Of a DNA stretch of 64,000 nt, positions 27,450 through 35,751 are shown piece after piece. The stretch is from Cochleicola gelatinilyticus. GTDB taxonomy: Bacteria; Bacteroidota; Bacteroidia; Flavobacteriales; Flavobacteriaceae. The DNA lies in the NCBI RefSeq assembly GCF_001637325.1, contig NZ_LRXL01000026.1:806001-870000 (forward strand). Direction: 5' to 3'. The notes under the pieces were generated by a model. That model was given only the letters and a program-made list of their open reading frames with translations, did no database searches and had not been told where the DNA came from. Positions within the stretch are counted from its first letter, which is position 1. The number at the start of each line of letters is the position of its first letter. The position numbers were made by a program, and so were the translations under genes.

Positions 27450-27698
27450 TTATTCTTCGTATTCTTCTTTTTTAACTGGTTTCATTCCTACCAACCAATC
27501 TACAGCCTTGTACACAAATGCTTTCTTGGCAACTGCTCCAATTGTGCTTGCTATCATATTCATTGGTGAAAGAGATTCTTTAAAAGAATCTTTCGTATGA
27601 TGTAAACCCAACTTTAATTCTTCTTGATCTATTTGAGATTTAAGTTTCAAATATTTTAAATCGCGGTTTATTTCGTCAAAAGAAGTATAGGTTTTCAT
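27450..27698 (-). CDS. small conserved protein of the YtxH-holin trio (DUF6327-like)
   Basis: This 82-residue protein begins with a charged helical stretch (YTSFDEINRDLKYLKLKSQIDQEELKL) and ends with a weakly hydrophobic segment and a Glu-rich tail. I believe it matches DUF6327, which is found beside YtxH and holin-like genes in flavobacteria; the assignment is from memory. Its ATG overlaps the stop codon of the holin-like gene by 4 bp, so the two are translationally coupled. The function is unknown, probably at the inner membrane with its neighbours. Confidence 0.75.
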   Translation of the reverse strand: MKTYTSFDEINRDLKYLKLKSQIDQEELKLGLHHTKDSFKESLSPMNMIASTIGAVAKKAFVYKAVDWLVGMKPVKKEEYEE

Positions 27699-28126
27699 GA
27701 CAATTTCTTTTCATTAGTAAGAGTTTCGGAATAACTATTTAATTCTTCTTCAGCAGCTTCTTTAGGAGTTAAATCGTTTTCGTCGTATAACAACTTAGAA
27801 AATTTTATTAATAAATTCTTCTCGATTAAAGGTCTTCCGAAGATAAATAATAGAAGTAATATAATTCCGTAAAAAGCGCCTACTATAAAGAATCCGTAAG
27901 AAACTTTTCCTAATTCGTTTCCTATAAGAAATGCTGCTGCTATTGAGATGAACAATAGTACAAATAGAAAGATACTTCCAAAAATTAATAGATTAACTAG
28001 CGAAATTGCACCCTTCATCGTAGACTTGAACAGGAGGAGTTTATAATACTCCGCCATGCTCTCTATATAGTCTTGCGTCTTGGTGCTAACGCCTTTAATA
28101 TTTTCAGAAATAGTTTCGAATGCCAT
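27695..28126 (-). CDS. phage-holin-like (Phage_holin_3_6 / DUF1469-type) membrane protein
   Basis: This 143-residue protein has an N-terminal amphipathic stretch and two strong membrane helices (about 38-68 and 74-98), followed by a charged cytoplasmic tail. It resembles the Actinobacteria-type holin family (Phage_holin_3_6), which despite its name is chromosomal and not linked to lysis. It is the middle gene of the YtxH / holin-like / small-protein set, 3 bp from YtxH and overlapping the third gene. A membrane-stress role is often suggested for such sets but is not shown here. Confidence 0.8.
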   Translation of the reverse strand: MAFETISENIKGVSTKTQDYIESMAEYYKLLLFKSTMKGAISLVNLLIFGSIFLFVLLFISIAAAFLIGNELGKVSYGFFIVGAFYGIILLLLFIFGRPLIEKNLLIKFSKLLYDENDLTPKEAAEEELNSYSETLTNEKKLS

Positions 28127-28129
28127 AAA

Positions 28130-28507
28130 TTACGCAGTTGCCTTTTTAGCTGTTGTCTTTACCTGTTCTTTAGCAACTTCTTTTTGTAATTTAGAATTTT
28201 GCTTACGCAATGCTTCTAGTTTATCTTCCATTGCTAATAGAATATCGTCCGCTTTATAACTTGCTGAAGATAAAGTGCTTTCTAATTTTTGTTCGAAATT
28301 TAAGCGTGCTTTTTGTGCTTTATCACTTAAATTGCTTGAAGTTTCTTTTACTTGCTTATCCAGCTTTTTTCGCGCTTTCTTAGCTTCTTTACTAATAGTG
28401 TTTCTTGTTTTAGACCCTTTTTCTGGAGCATAAAGAATTCCTATTCCTGCTCCAATTGCTGCTCCTGTGAGTAGTGCTAAAAGTGTTTGTCCGGTATTAG
28501 ATGCCAT
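28130..28507 (-). CDS. YtxH domain protein
   Basis: This 125-residue protein starts with a Gly-rich membrane segment (LLALLTGAAIGAGIGILYAPEKGSKTR), the signature of the YtxH (general stress protein) family, followed by a long, lysine-rich amphipathic helix that may act as a coiled coil. It is the first gene of the three-gene operon and has a TAACTTTG promoter box about 40 bases upstream. Family members are induced by general stress in Bacillus; the role in Bacteroidota is unknown. Confidence 0.88.
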   Translation of the reverse strand: MASNTGQTLLALLTGAAIGAGIGILYAPEKGSKTRNTISKEAKKARKKLDKQVKETSSNLSDKAQKARLNFEQKLESTLSSASYKADDILLAMEDKLEALRKQNSKLQKEVAKEQVKTTAKKATA

Positions 28508-28547
28508 GATTTTTTCGTTTTTAAATTATTACTAGTTGTTATGCTAA

Positions 28548-28555
28548 CAAAGTTA
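28548..28555 (-). promoter_or_regulatory. Bacteroidota -7 box for the YtxH operon
   Basis: TAACTTTG on the minus strand matches TAnnTTTG, about 40 bases before the YtxH ATG. No -33 element is obvious. Confidence 0.5.
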
Positions 28556-28694
28556 CTTCTAAACCTATGAGGTCGTTGTTAATAACCGGTTAATAGTTGA
28601 TTTACAACACATAAAGTTATCTTAAAATGGTCTATATTTAGCCAATTTCAGTTAATTACAGAACTGTAAATCTTAAAAAACGAGTAGTTAAGAA

Positions 28695-30377
28695 TTAATC
28701 TTCAGCAATCTTCTTCCAAGAGTCTCGAAGTGGTACAGTACGATTAAAAATAATTGAATTGCTCGTGGAGTCTTTATCAACTACGAAATACCCCAAACGT
28801 TGAAACTGAACTTTATCTTCTGGCCGAAGTTCTTTTAGACTTGGCTCAGCATATCCAGTAATCACCTCTAAAGAGTTAGGATTTATAAATTCCATAAAAT
28901 CTTTTTCTTTATGAGTATCTGGAGAAGCTTCCGTAAACAAGCGATCGTATAAACGAACTTCTACAGGAAGTGCATGTTCGGCAGAAACCCAATGCAATGT
29001 ACCTTTAACCTTACGCATAGAAGCTTCAGTACCGCTTCCACTTTTACTATCGGGATCGTAGGTACAGTGGATCTCGGTTATATTTCCTTCTGCATCTTTT
29101 ACAACAGATTCTCCTTTAATGATGTATCCATTTTTTAGTCGTACTTCTCTTCCTAACGATAATCTAAAATATTTTCGATTTGCCTCTTCTTTAAAATCAT
29201 TTCTTTCAATAAAAAGATTTTTCGAAAAAGGAACTTGTCGGCTACCAGCATTTTCATCTTCTTGATTATTTTCAGCTTCCAACCATTCTGTTTCTCCTTC
29301 AGGATAATTGTCGATCACTAGTTTAACAGGATCTAAAACTACCATAACACGATCTGCTTTTTTATTAAGATCTTCACGAATGTTGTATTCTAAGTGAGAA
29401 ACATCGATTAAATTTTCTCGTTTTCCTACACCAATACTGTCGGCAAAATTTCGAATAGAAGCTGGTGTATACCCTCTTCTTCTTAAACCAGAAATCGTTG
29501 GCATTCTAGGGTCGTCCCATCCTGTAACAACACCTTCTTCAACCAATCGTGCCAACTTACGTTTGCTAACGACAGTATGACTTAGATTTCTACGTGCAAA
29601 TTCTCGTTGCTTAGGGCGTATTTTATCGTTACTATACACTTGGTCTAAAAACCAGTTATAAAGCTCTCTATGGGGTAGAAACTCAAGCGTACAGAATGAG
29701 TGTGTCACTTGCTCGATATAATCACTTTCGCCGTGGGTCCAATCGTACATCGGGAAGATTTTCCAATCGGTTCCAGTTCGGTGATGGCTTTTATGAAGGG
29801 ATCGGTACATTACAGGATCCCGCATAAGCATGTTTCCAGAAGACATATCGATCTTTGCTCTTAGAACATGTGCTCCCTCAGCCGCTGTACCATTTTTCAT
29901 TTGCTCAAACAGCTCGAGGCTTTCTTCAATAGGTCTGTTTCTGAAAGGACTATTTGTACCAGGTGATGTCGGGGTTCCTTTTTGCTCTGCAATAGCTATA
30001 GATGTTTGCGAATCTACATATGCTTTTCCGTCTTTAATTAACTGAACTGCCCAATCGTATAATTGCTGAAAATAATCTGAAGCATAGCGTTCTTCAGCCC
30101 ATTTGAAGCCCAACCATTCGATATCTGTTTTTATAGCATCAACAAATTCTTGTTCTTCTTTAGCTGGATTGGTATCATCGAAACGAAGATTTACGGGAGC
30201 GTCGTATTTTAAACCCAACCCGAAATTTAAACAGATTGACGATGCATGCCCAATATGTAAATATCCGTTAGGTTCTGGTGGAAAACGAAATCTAAGATCG
30301 TCTATACCATGTGTACTACTAAGATCATCTTCTATTATATGCTCAATAAAATTCAGCGATTCTTTCTCTTCAGACAT
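28695..30377 (-). CDS. glnS: glutaminyl-tRNA synthetase
   Basis: This 560-residue class I synthetase charges tRNA-Gln directly. It has the HIGH-type PEPNGYLHIGHASSI motif near residue 32-47, the KMSKS-type VVSKRKLARL near 262, and the C-terminal anticodon-binding beta barrels expected for GlnRS. The ATG at 30377 (MSEEKESLNF) is preferred; a start seven codons upstream is also open. Bacteroidota carry GlnRS as well as GluRS, consistent with gltX being 3 kb away. It stands alone and is divergent from folB. Confidence 0.96.
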   Translation of the reverse strand: MSEEKESLNFIEHIIEDDLSSTHGIDDLRFRFPPEPNGYLHIGHASSICLNFGLGLKYDAPVNLRFDDTNPAKEEQEFVDAIKTDIEWLGFKWAEERYASDYFQQLYDWAVQLIKDGKAYVDSQTSIAIAEQKGTPTSPGTNSPFRNRPIEESLELFEQMKNGTAAEGAHVLRAKIDMSSGNMLMRDPVMYRSLHKSHHRTGTDWKIFPMYDWTHGESDYIEQVTHSFCTLEFLPHRELYNWFLDQVYSNDKIRPKQREFARRNLSHTVVSKRKLARLVEEGVVTGWDDPRMPTISGLRRRGYTPASIRNFADSIGVGKRENLIDVSHLEYNIREDLNKKADRVMVVLDPVKLVIDNYPEGETEWLEAENNQEDENAGSRQVPFSKNLFIERNDFKEEANRKYFRLSLGREVRLKNGYIIKGESVVKDAEGNITEIHCTYDPDSKSGSGTEASMRKVKGTLHWVSAEHALPVEVRLYDRLFTEASPDTHKEKDFMEFINPNSLEVITGYAEPSLKELRPEDKVQFQRLGYFVVDKDSTSNSIIFNRTVPLRDSWKKIAED

Positions 30378-30449
30378 AAATTTAGTGTTGTAAAACAATT
30401 AAAAATTGATTCCTTTAAACATACAGTTCCCCAATAAATAACGGATTTG

Positions 30450-30457
30450 TATCTTTG
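30450..30457 (+). promoter_or_regulatory. Bacteroidota -7 box for folB
   Basis: TATCTTTG matches TAnnTTTG, 14 bases before the folB ATG. Confidence 0.55.
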
Positions 30458-30471
30458 CAAAAATAGTTGAA

Positions 30472-30828
30472 ATGAGTACGATACGCTTAAAAAATATTAA
30501 AATATATGCGCACCATGGTTGTTTGGTAGAAGAGGAAAAAATTGGATCGGATTATCTCGTTAATCTTTCGATAAAAGCGGATTTAATTAAGCCTGCCACT
30601 ACCGATACCCTTAGCGATACAGTAGATTATGTGCATCTACAGAAGATTGTTCGTGAAGAAATGGCTATCCGTTCAAAACTATTAGAACATGTGGGTCAAC
30701 GAATTATAGATAGTGTCTTTGCGCAAATTGCTATGGTTGATATGGTGAAAGTAACCGTTTCAAAAATTAATCCACCCATAGGCGGAGATGTGGCTGAAGT
30801 ATCGGTTACAATGAAATCTGAACGGTAA
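30472..30828 (+). CDS. folB: dihydroneopterin aldolase
   Basis: This 118-residue enzyme splits 7,8-dihydroneopterin to 6-hydroxymethyl-dihydropterin in folate synthesis. The family features are visible: IRLKNIKIYAHHGCLVEE at the N-terminus, the TDTLSDTVDYVHL segment that binds the pterin, and the C-terminal VTVSKINPPIGGDVAEVSV strand. The length is normal. It is followed directly by the tRNA-Cys gene, which has its own promoter. Confidence 0.93.
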   Translation: MSTIRLKNIKIYAHHGCLVEEEKIGSDYLVNLSIKADLIKPATTDTLSDTVDYVHLQKIVREEMAIRSKLLEHVGQRIIDSVFAQIAMVDMVKVTVSKINPPIGGDVAEVSVTMKSER

Positions 30829-30863
30829 ATGCGTTTTTATAGGAATTTATAGTTTAATCTTTT

Positions 30864-30871
30864 TATATTTG
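30864..30871 (+). promoter_or_regulatory. Bacteroidota -7 box for tRNA-Cys
   Basis: TATATTTG matches TAnnTTTG and lies 29 bases before the mature tRNA start, leaving a short 5-prime leader for RNase P. Confidence 0.55.
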
Positions 30872-30900
30872 CCCTCGCATAAGAATTTTGTGCACACATT

Positions 30901-30971
30901 GGCATCATGGCCGAGTGGCTAGGCAGAGGTCTGCAAAACCTTCTACAGCGGTTCGAATCCGCTTGATGCCT
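30901..30971 (+). tRNA. tRNA-Cys (anticodon GCA)
   Basis: The cloverleaf is complete: acceptor GGCATCA pairs with TGATGCC, the anticodon loop CTGCAAA carries GCA, and the T arm has GGTTCGAATCC. The discriminator base is T (U), as expected for tRNA-Cys. CCA is not encoded. Confidence 0.96.
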
Positions 30972-30977
30972 CTAAAA

Positions 30978-31007
30978 AACCTTCAACATTTTGTTGAGGG
31001 TTTTTTT
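30978..31007. terminator. Rho-independent terminator after tRNA-Cys
   Basis: A CCTTCAACA / TGTTGAGGG stem with a TTT loop followed by seven T. It may also serve the convergent LysE-type gene, given the A run on the other side. Confidence 0.87.
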
Positions 31008-31061
31008 ATTTTATAGTACTCGTAGTAAATAATTTACCCTGTTATATCTCTCAAGAAATTA

Positions 31062-31778
31062 TTATTCTACAGGTGCTTCAATTGGTGGAATGGGTTTTTC
31101 TATAGGAAGGGTGGGTTGTGGAATTTTCTCTAATTCAGCATTTATTCTGTTCGGAAAAATTCCTTGCAACAGCATGGTAACTCCGAAAATCATAATTAAA
31201 ATACTTACCCACTTTTTTGTTTTTACCGTGAAGCGGGGTGTCATTTTATTTTTAAGTTTTTTTGCCAACGAAATTTTTAAAATATCGGTAGTGATAAAAA
31301 CAACTAATACCGTAGTGATAAAATAAAATACACCATTTTCTGAAGTAGCGTGAGCATTGGCTAAAATGATCATCCCAATCCACCCGGCAAGTACACCAAA
31401 GTTGACAAAATTTAGAAAAAAACCTTTCAAAAATAAGCTACCTAAATTTTTCTTTACTTGAATGGCATGATGCTCTCGTACAATCTTGAATAATGAGCGA
31501 TGTGTTCTTATATAGGAAATTATTCCGTAAGCAATTAATAATCCACCCCCAAAGATGAGTAGTGCAGGATCGTTTTTAACTCGGTCTAATAATTTGGTGG
31601 TACTAAAGTAGGCAATAAGAATAAAGATGATATCGGCAAAAATTGCACCTCCGTCGAATGCAATCCCCGCTCTAAATCCTTTTGTAATACTTGTCTCTAT
31701 AAGTGTAAAAAAGACGGGGCCCACGGCAAAAGCCATGATAAAACCATAAAATGCTGCAAAAAGAAAACCATCGAACAT
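31062..31778 (-). CDS. LysE/RhtB family amino-acid exporter
   Basis: This 238-residue protein has six membrane helices and the family's N-terminal GFIMAFAVGPVFFTLIETSITKGFRAGIAFDGGA phrase (split here between helices 1 and 2), with the conserved G-P and the F-x-x-G-x-D pattern. Members export amino acids or related metabolites from the cytoplasm. The C-terminal tail after helix 6 is Pro/Glu-rich (PQPTLPIEKPIPPIEAPVE), which is unusual but not disabling. It follows the DUF2807 gene by 55 bp. The substrate is unknown. Confidence 0.87.
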   Translation of the reverse strand: MFDGFLFAAFYGFIMAFAVGPVFFTLIETSITKGFRAGIAFDGGAIFADIIFILIAYFSTTKLLDRVKNDPALLIFGGGLLIAYGIISYIRTHRSLFKIVREHHAIQVKKNLGSLFLKGFFLNFVNFGVLAGWIGMIILANAHATSENGVFYFITTVLVVFITTDILKISLAKKLKNKMTPRFTVKTKKWVSILIMIFGVTMLLQGIFPNRINAELEKIPQPTLPIEKPIPPIEAPVE

Positions 31779-31833
31779 AGAAAGTAAAAGTACAAATTCC
31801 CTTATTTCTGTTCGATGGTTTTAGAAATTAATT

Positions 31834-32511
31834 CTACTCGATAACCTCTATAATTTTTCCACCTGCGAATTTCCTTTCATCTAATTCTCTCGGGTTACCA
31901 TAGACAGTTACTTTACCACCTGCGGTAATACGAATTGTTGCCTTATCTGTAGCATGAATTTCTGCTTCTCCAGCAGCTGTAATTCTAACATCGGTATCTT
32001 TTGTTTTAAGATCAGGACCTTTAAATATACCGCCAGTATTTAGTTTTATTTCCTGTTTGGTTGCAAGACCAGTTGCCTCCACTATTCCCCCAGACACCGC
32101 TTTAATTTTTGTGTAATTAACTTGTAATCCTACACGGATCATTGCACCCTCCTGGGCTCGTAATTCGATATTGTTTTGCTGAATTGCTTCATTCGTGACG
32201 ATTTTAGCTCCTTCATTAGCATCGATAATTTTAATTTTCTTATAAAAGACTTCAACAAACGTTTTGTTTCCGTCGAACCGCTCTTCTAATTCCATACGAA
32301 GTTTCAATGTTCCGTCTTCATTAATAATTTTTACCGATTGGGTATTATCCCCCTTAATCACAACTTTATTTGTTTCCGAAGCAATTAAATTAACTTCAAT
32401 AAGGTCGAAAACTTTTATTTCAGAAAAATCTCCTACTTCCTTTTCTACAGTTGTTTGTGCAAATGTTGAATAAGAAATAACTAAAGCGCATACTAGTCCA
32501 AATAATTTCAT
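31834..32511 (-). CDS. DUF2807 (head GIN domain) secreted protein
   Basis: This 225-residue protein has a signal peptide (MKLFGLVCALVISYSTFAQ) followed by a repetitive beta-strand region with regular Gly and hydrophobic spacing, such as GDFSEIKVFDLIEVNLI and the later VRITAAGEAEIHATDKATIRITAGG. This is the DUF2807 putative auto-transporter adhesin (head GIN) beta-helix. It is exported, probably to the cell envelope, and its function is unproven. It lies downstream of rnr in a possible operon with the exporter. Confidence 0.85.
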   Translation of the reverse strand: MKLFGLVCALVISYSTFAQTTVEKEVGDFSEIKVFDLIEVNLIASETNKVVIKGDNTQSVKIINEDGTLKLRMELEERFDGNKTFVEVFYKKIKIIDANEGAKIVTNEAIQQNNIELRAQEGAMIRVGLQVNYTKIKAVSGGIVEATGLATKQEIKLNTGGIFKGPDLKTKDTDVRITAAGEAEIHATDKATIRITAGGKVTVYGNPRELDERKFAGGKIIEVIE

Positions 32512-32564
32512 CTTGTTATCTTTTATATTTCTTTAAAGAGTCAGCTGTATATAAAATGTTACAC

Positions 32565-34787
32565 TTAGTTTTCAATTTCGTCCCGATGTCCTAACATGGT
32601 AAAATCTAAATGTTTTCGTACTAGATCTGCATTCTTCACTTTTACATATACTTCATCACCCAGTGTATATGTTTTTTTAGATTTCTGACCAACCACTGCA
32701 TACTCTTCTTGAATAAATTGATAATGATCATCCCGAAGGTCCTGTATACGCACCATTCCTTCGCATTTATTTTTCATGATTTCAATATAAATTCCCCAAT
32801 CGGTCACTCCAGAGATCACTCCTACGAATTCTTCATCCTGGTGATCTTGCATGTACTTTACCTGCATGTATTTAATACTATCACGTTCGGCGTTGGAGGC
32901 AAGATTTTCCATGTCACTACTATGTGCACATCTGTCTTCGTATTTATCTTGCTTGGCAGAGGATTTTCCATCTAAATATCGTTGCAATAGACGGTGTACC
33001 ATTACATCTGGATACCTTCTAATGGGCGATGTGAAGTGAGTATAATAATCGAATGCCAGTCCGTAGTGCCCAATATTATTAGTGGTATATACGGCTTTGC
33101 TCATGCTTCGAATCGCAAGGGTATCGATTAAATTTTGTTCTTTTTTACCTTGAACATCACTAAGTAATTTATTTAATGAAGTTGCTGTACTATTTTTATC
33201 CTTGGTATTTAATTTATATCCAAATTGTTTGATGATATTTTCTAAAGCAGCAATTTTTTCATCATCTGGTTCGTCGTGAACGCGGTAAACAAAGGTTTTA
33301 CTTTCTCCTTCTTTCGATTTCTTTTTACCAATAAATTCTGCTACACTTCGGTTGGCTAATAGCATAAATTCTTCAATAAGTTTATTAGCATCTTTACTTT
33401 CTTTAAAATAGACACCATCGGGATTTCCGTTGTCACTTAAAATAAATTTCACTTCTACTTTATCGAAAGAAATTGCTCCCTGCCGCATTCTGTTTGTACG
33501 CAAAATTTTAGCCAAACGATCCATTTCAAGAATAGCTTCACCAATGGATTTATCTACATGGTAAGCTTTATCGGTAATGCTTATTTCTGAAGGAATTAAA
33601 TAAGAACTATCCTTCGGATTCTCGATAATATGTTGTGCTTCTTCGTAAGCAAAACGAGCATCACTGTACGTTACGGTTCTTCCGAACCATTTATCTACAA
33701 CCTCTGCTTTATCATTCATTTCGAAAACGGCAGAAAAAGTATACTTTTCTTCATGAGGGCGCAGAGAACATGCTCCATTAGAAAGAATTTCTGGTAACAT
33801 CGGTACTACTCTATCTACAAGATATACAGAAGTAGCACGTTCATACGCTTCATCATCAAGTATAGTTCCCGGTTTAAGGTAATGAGAAACATCGGCAATA
33901 TGGATTCCTATTTCGTAATTTCCATTTTCTAATTTTTCGAACGAAAGTGCATCATCGAAATCTTTCGCATCTTTCGGATCTATAGTAAAAGTGAGCGTTT
34001 TCCGCATGTCGCGGCGCTTCTTAATTTCTTCAGAATGTATTTTTGTGTCTAGTGTATTAGCATATTCTTCCACTTCTGGAGGAAACTCGTAGGGCAGTCC
34101 GTATTGCGCTAAAATAGAATGGATTTCTGTATTATGTTCTCCAGGCATTCCCAGAACTTTAAGAACACGTCCAAATGGGGAATCAGCTTTTTCGGGCCAG
34201 TCTTCCATTTCAACCAATACTATTTCGCCATTTTTTGCACCATTAATTTTTCCTTTCGGAATAAAAATATCGGTATGCATTTTATGATCGGTACTGTTCA
34301 TAAAAGCAAAATTTTCTTGTACATCTATAGTACCAACAAATTCGGTCTTTTTCCGTTCGATGATTTGCGTAATTTCACCTTCAGTTTTTCCTCCTTTTTT
34401 ACGTTTAAATACATATACCTCTACAGTATCTCCATGCAAGGCTTTATTTAAATTTTTATTGCTTACAAAAATATCGTTTTCTAGATCGTCAACAATAATA
34501 TATCCTTGTCCGCGGCCTGCAATATCTACACGACCCGTATAATAATTTTGCGAAGGTGTTAATATAAATTTTCCTCTTTCGAGTTCTTTAATTGTTCCTT
34601 TTCCCTGAAGCTCTTTTAATTTTTTTATGATCTGGTTTCTACTACTGGGATCATCTACACCAAGCTTTGCCGCAATTTGTTTGTAGTTATAAGGGGCAGC
34701 GTGGTCTTTTCTGAAGATTTTTAAAATACTCTGGGTTAAGCCTTCTATTTTATTATTTGATTTTTTCTTTCTTTTGTGTTTGGGCAT
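32565..34787 (-). CDS. rnr: ribonuclease R
   Basis: This 740-residue 3-prime to 5-prime exoribonuclease degrades structured RNA. In order it has an N-terminal basic winged-helix region (IKEL..GTIKELERGKF), cold-shock/OB domains (YTGRVDIAGRGQGYI), the RNB catalytic domain with the Asp cluster DPKDAKDFDDALS (about 276-288) and HYGLAFDYYTHFTSPIRRYPD-type signature, then a C-terminal S1 domain (EFVGVISGVTDWGIYIEI). All catalytic acids appear intact. It is followed by the DUF2807 gene on the same strand. Confidence 0.96.
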   Translation of the reverse strand: MPKHKRKKKSNNKIEGLTQSILKIFRKDHAAPYNYKQIAAKLGVDDPSSRNQIIKKLKELQGKGTIKELERGKFILTPSQNYYTGRVDIAGRGQGYIIVDDLENDIFVSNKNLNKALHGDTVEVYVFKRKKGGKTEGEITQIIERKKTEFVGTIDVQENFAFMNSTDHKMHTDIFIPKGKINGAKNGEIVLVEMEDWPEKADSPFGRVLKVLGMPGEHNTEIHSILAQYGLPYEFPPEVEEYANTLDTKIHSEEIKKRRDMRKTLTFTIDPKDAKDFDDALSFEKLENGNYEIGIHIADVSHYLKPGTILDDEAYERATSVYLVDRVVPMLPEILSNGACSLRPHEEKYTFSAVFEMNDKAEVVDKWFGRTVTYSDARFAYEEAQHIIENPKDSSYLIPSEISITDKAYHVDKSIGEAILEMDRLAKILRTNRMRQGAISFDKVEVKFILSDNGNPDGVYFKESKDANKLIEEFMLLANRSVAEFIGKKKSKEGESKTFVYRVHDEPDDEKIAALENIIKQFGYKLNTKDKNSTATSLNKLLSDVQGKKEQNLIDTLAIRSMSKAVYTTNNIGHYGLAFDYYTHFTSPIRRYPDVMVHRLLQRYLDGKSSAKQDKYEDRCAHSSDMENLASNAERDSIKYMQVKYMQDHQDEEFVGVISGVTDWGIYIEIMKNKCEGMVRIQDLRDDHYQFIQEEYAVVGQKSKKTYTLGDEVYVKVKNADLVRKHLDFTMLGHRDEIEN

Positions 34788-34905
34788 AATTGTTTATTAA
34801 GTACGGTAAAAGTAACGTTTCTACGGTAATGTGATAGGCTTATTAGGAAAGATTTAGTACCTTAGAAATAAGGATAACAGTAGGTTAATAATTCTGAAAC
34901 ACCTT

Positions 34906-35148
34906 ATGAAACATTTTAAAACCATCGCATTTTTTACATTTCCAAGTGAGTACGCAGTGTTAAAATTATTGCTAGAGCAACACGAGATTCGTTTTGTTTT
35001 TTTAAATGAAACTATGATTGGTGTTCTTCCGTTTCATTCTAATGCATTTGGAGGAATTCGCCTTCAAGTACATGAAGAAGATATTTCAGCTGCTCAAAAA
35101 ATACTTCGCGATCTTGACGGAAGATCAGATACTTTAAAGATTGTATAA
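34906..35148 (+). CDS. DUF2007 family protein (putative signal-transducing protein)
   Basis: This 80-residue protein has the DUF2007 pattern: a first strand (KTIAFFTFPSEYAVLKLLLEQHEIRFVFLNE), a Gly-containing middle, and the closing VHEEDISAAQKILRDL helix, a ferredoxin-like small domain. Related PII-like or GlnB-like roles are often quoted but not established. It is divergent from rnr and sits at the left edge of the AT-rich gap that may hold the origin. Confidence 0.82.
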   Translation: MKHFKTIAFFTFPSEYAVLKLLLEQHEIRFVFLNETMIGVLPFHSNAFGGIRLQVHEEDISAAQKILRDLDGRSDTLKIV

Positions 35149-35403
35149 TCCTGTTTTTTATTTCAGAAGAATATATTTTTTTTAAAATAAATTACTCAAA
35201 TAACACTTATCAACAACTATAACATAATCCACCTTTCTTTTTTTAAAATTTAAAATAAAAATGATGTTGATTATGGTGTGTTAATAGCTGGCATAACTTT
35301 TTATGAATTTGTTTTTAATTAAAGTTATGGTTCCTTTTTATAGGGTTATTAACAAGATATAAGAATGTATTTCTATTGATAGATAAGATTTTAAAGAAGG
35401 TAA

Positions 35404-35430
35404 TTAACAACTGTCGATAACCGTTGTTGA
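35404..35430. repeat. inverted repeat with embedded DnaA-box-like word
   Basis: TTAACAAC (35404-35411) and GTTGTTGA (35423-35430) form arms that pair at 7 of 8 positions around an 11-base centre containing TGTCGATAA, one mismatch from a reverse DnaA box. A short GTTGACAAC palindrome follows directly. Confidence 0.6.
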
Positions 35431-35592
35431 CAACACATTTTTAATAAATAGTTTTCAATTATGTGTTAGGAAGACATAAAATTTATTCTATAACTTAGCT
35501 ACAAATCGATGGGTTAAAATTAGGTTTCTAATTAAAATTTTTAAAACAAGAATTAGATTGTGATATGCAACTTTTTTTATGGTTTTTAAATG

Positions 35593-35614
35593 AACAACTA
35601 TCAACACAGTTGTT
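35593..35614. repeat. perfect inverted repeat AACAACT / AGTTGTT
   Basis: Arms at 35593-35599 and 35608-35614 pair perfectly around 8 bases (ATCAACAC). The left arm and centre overlap CTATCAACA, two mismatches from a DnaA box. It repeats the AACAAC/GTTGTT theme of the other inverted repeat in this region. Confidence 0.6.
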
Positions 35615-35727
35615 AACTAAATGTTACAATAATGTTCACTGAGTTTAAAGAATTGAAAATCAGATTTATTTTATTTCACATTCACAGAATGTTATAAACC
35701 ATTCCTTAATATATATTGAAGAACGAG

Positions 35728-35735
35728 TATATTTG
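35728..35735 (+). promoter_or_regulatory. Bacteroidota -7 box for rpiB
   Basis: TATATTTG matches TAnnTTTG and ends 16 bases before the rpiB ATG at 35752. Its position rules out the longer rpiB reading from 35716. Confidence 0.55.
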
Positions 35736-35751
35736 CACAAAATCAGCACAC

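Larger units (their letters stand above)
35149..35727. other. AT-rich gene-free region, candidate replication origin (oriC)
   Basis: About 580 bp with no credible gene and very low GC content; three 60-base rows I counted have 11, 13 and 15 G+C. It contains DnaA-box-like words within one mismatch of TTATCCACA: TTATCAACA at 35207-35215 and TGTCGATAA (reverse orientation) at 35412-35420. Several two-mismatch words are also present, such as CTATCAACA at 35598-35606. Two inverted repeats built on AACAAC/GTTGTT lie at 35404-35430 and 35593-35614. Two parS sites lie 15-17 kb to the left. A long regulatory leader of rpiB is the main alternative. No dnaA gene is nearby in the window. Confidence 0.5.

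Noticed and set aside
27695-28126. Prophage indicated by a holin-like gene
   Set aside because: No other phage genes are near; the Phage_holin_3_6 family is chromosomal in Bacteroidota and comes with YtxH.
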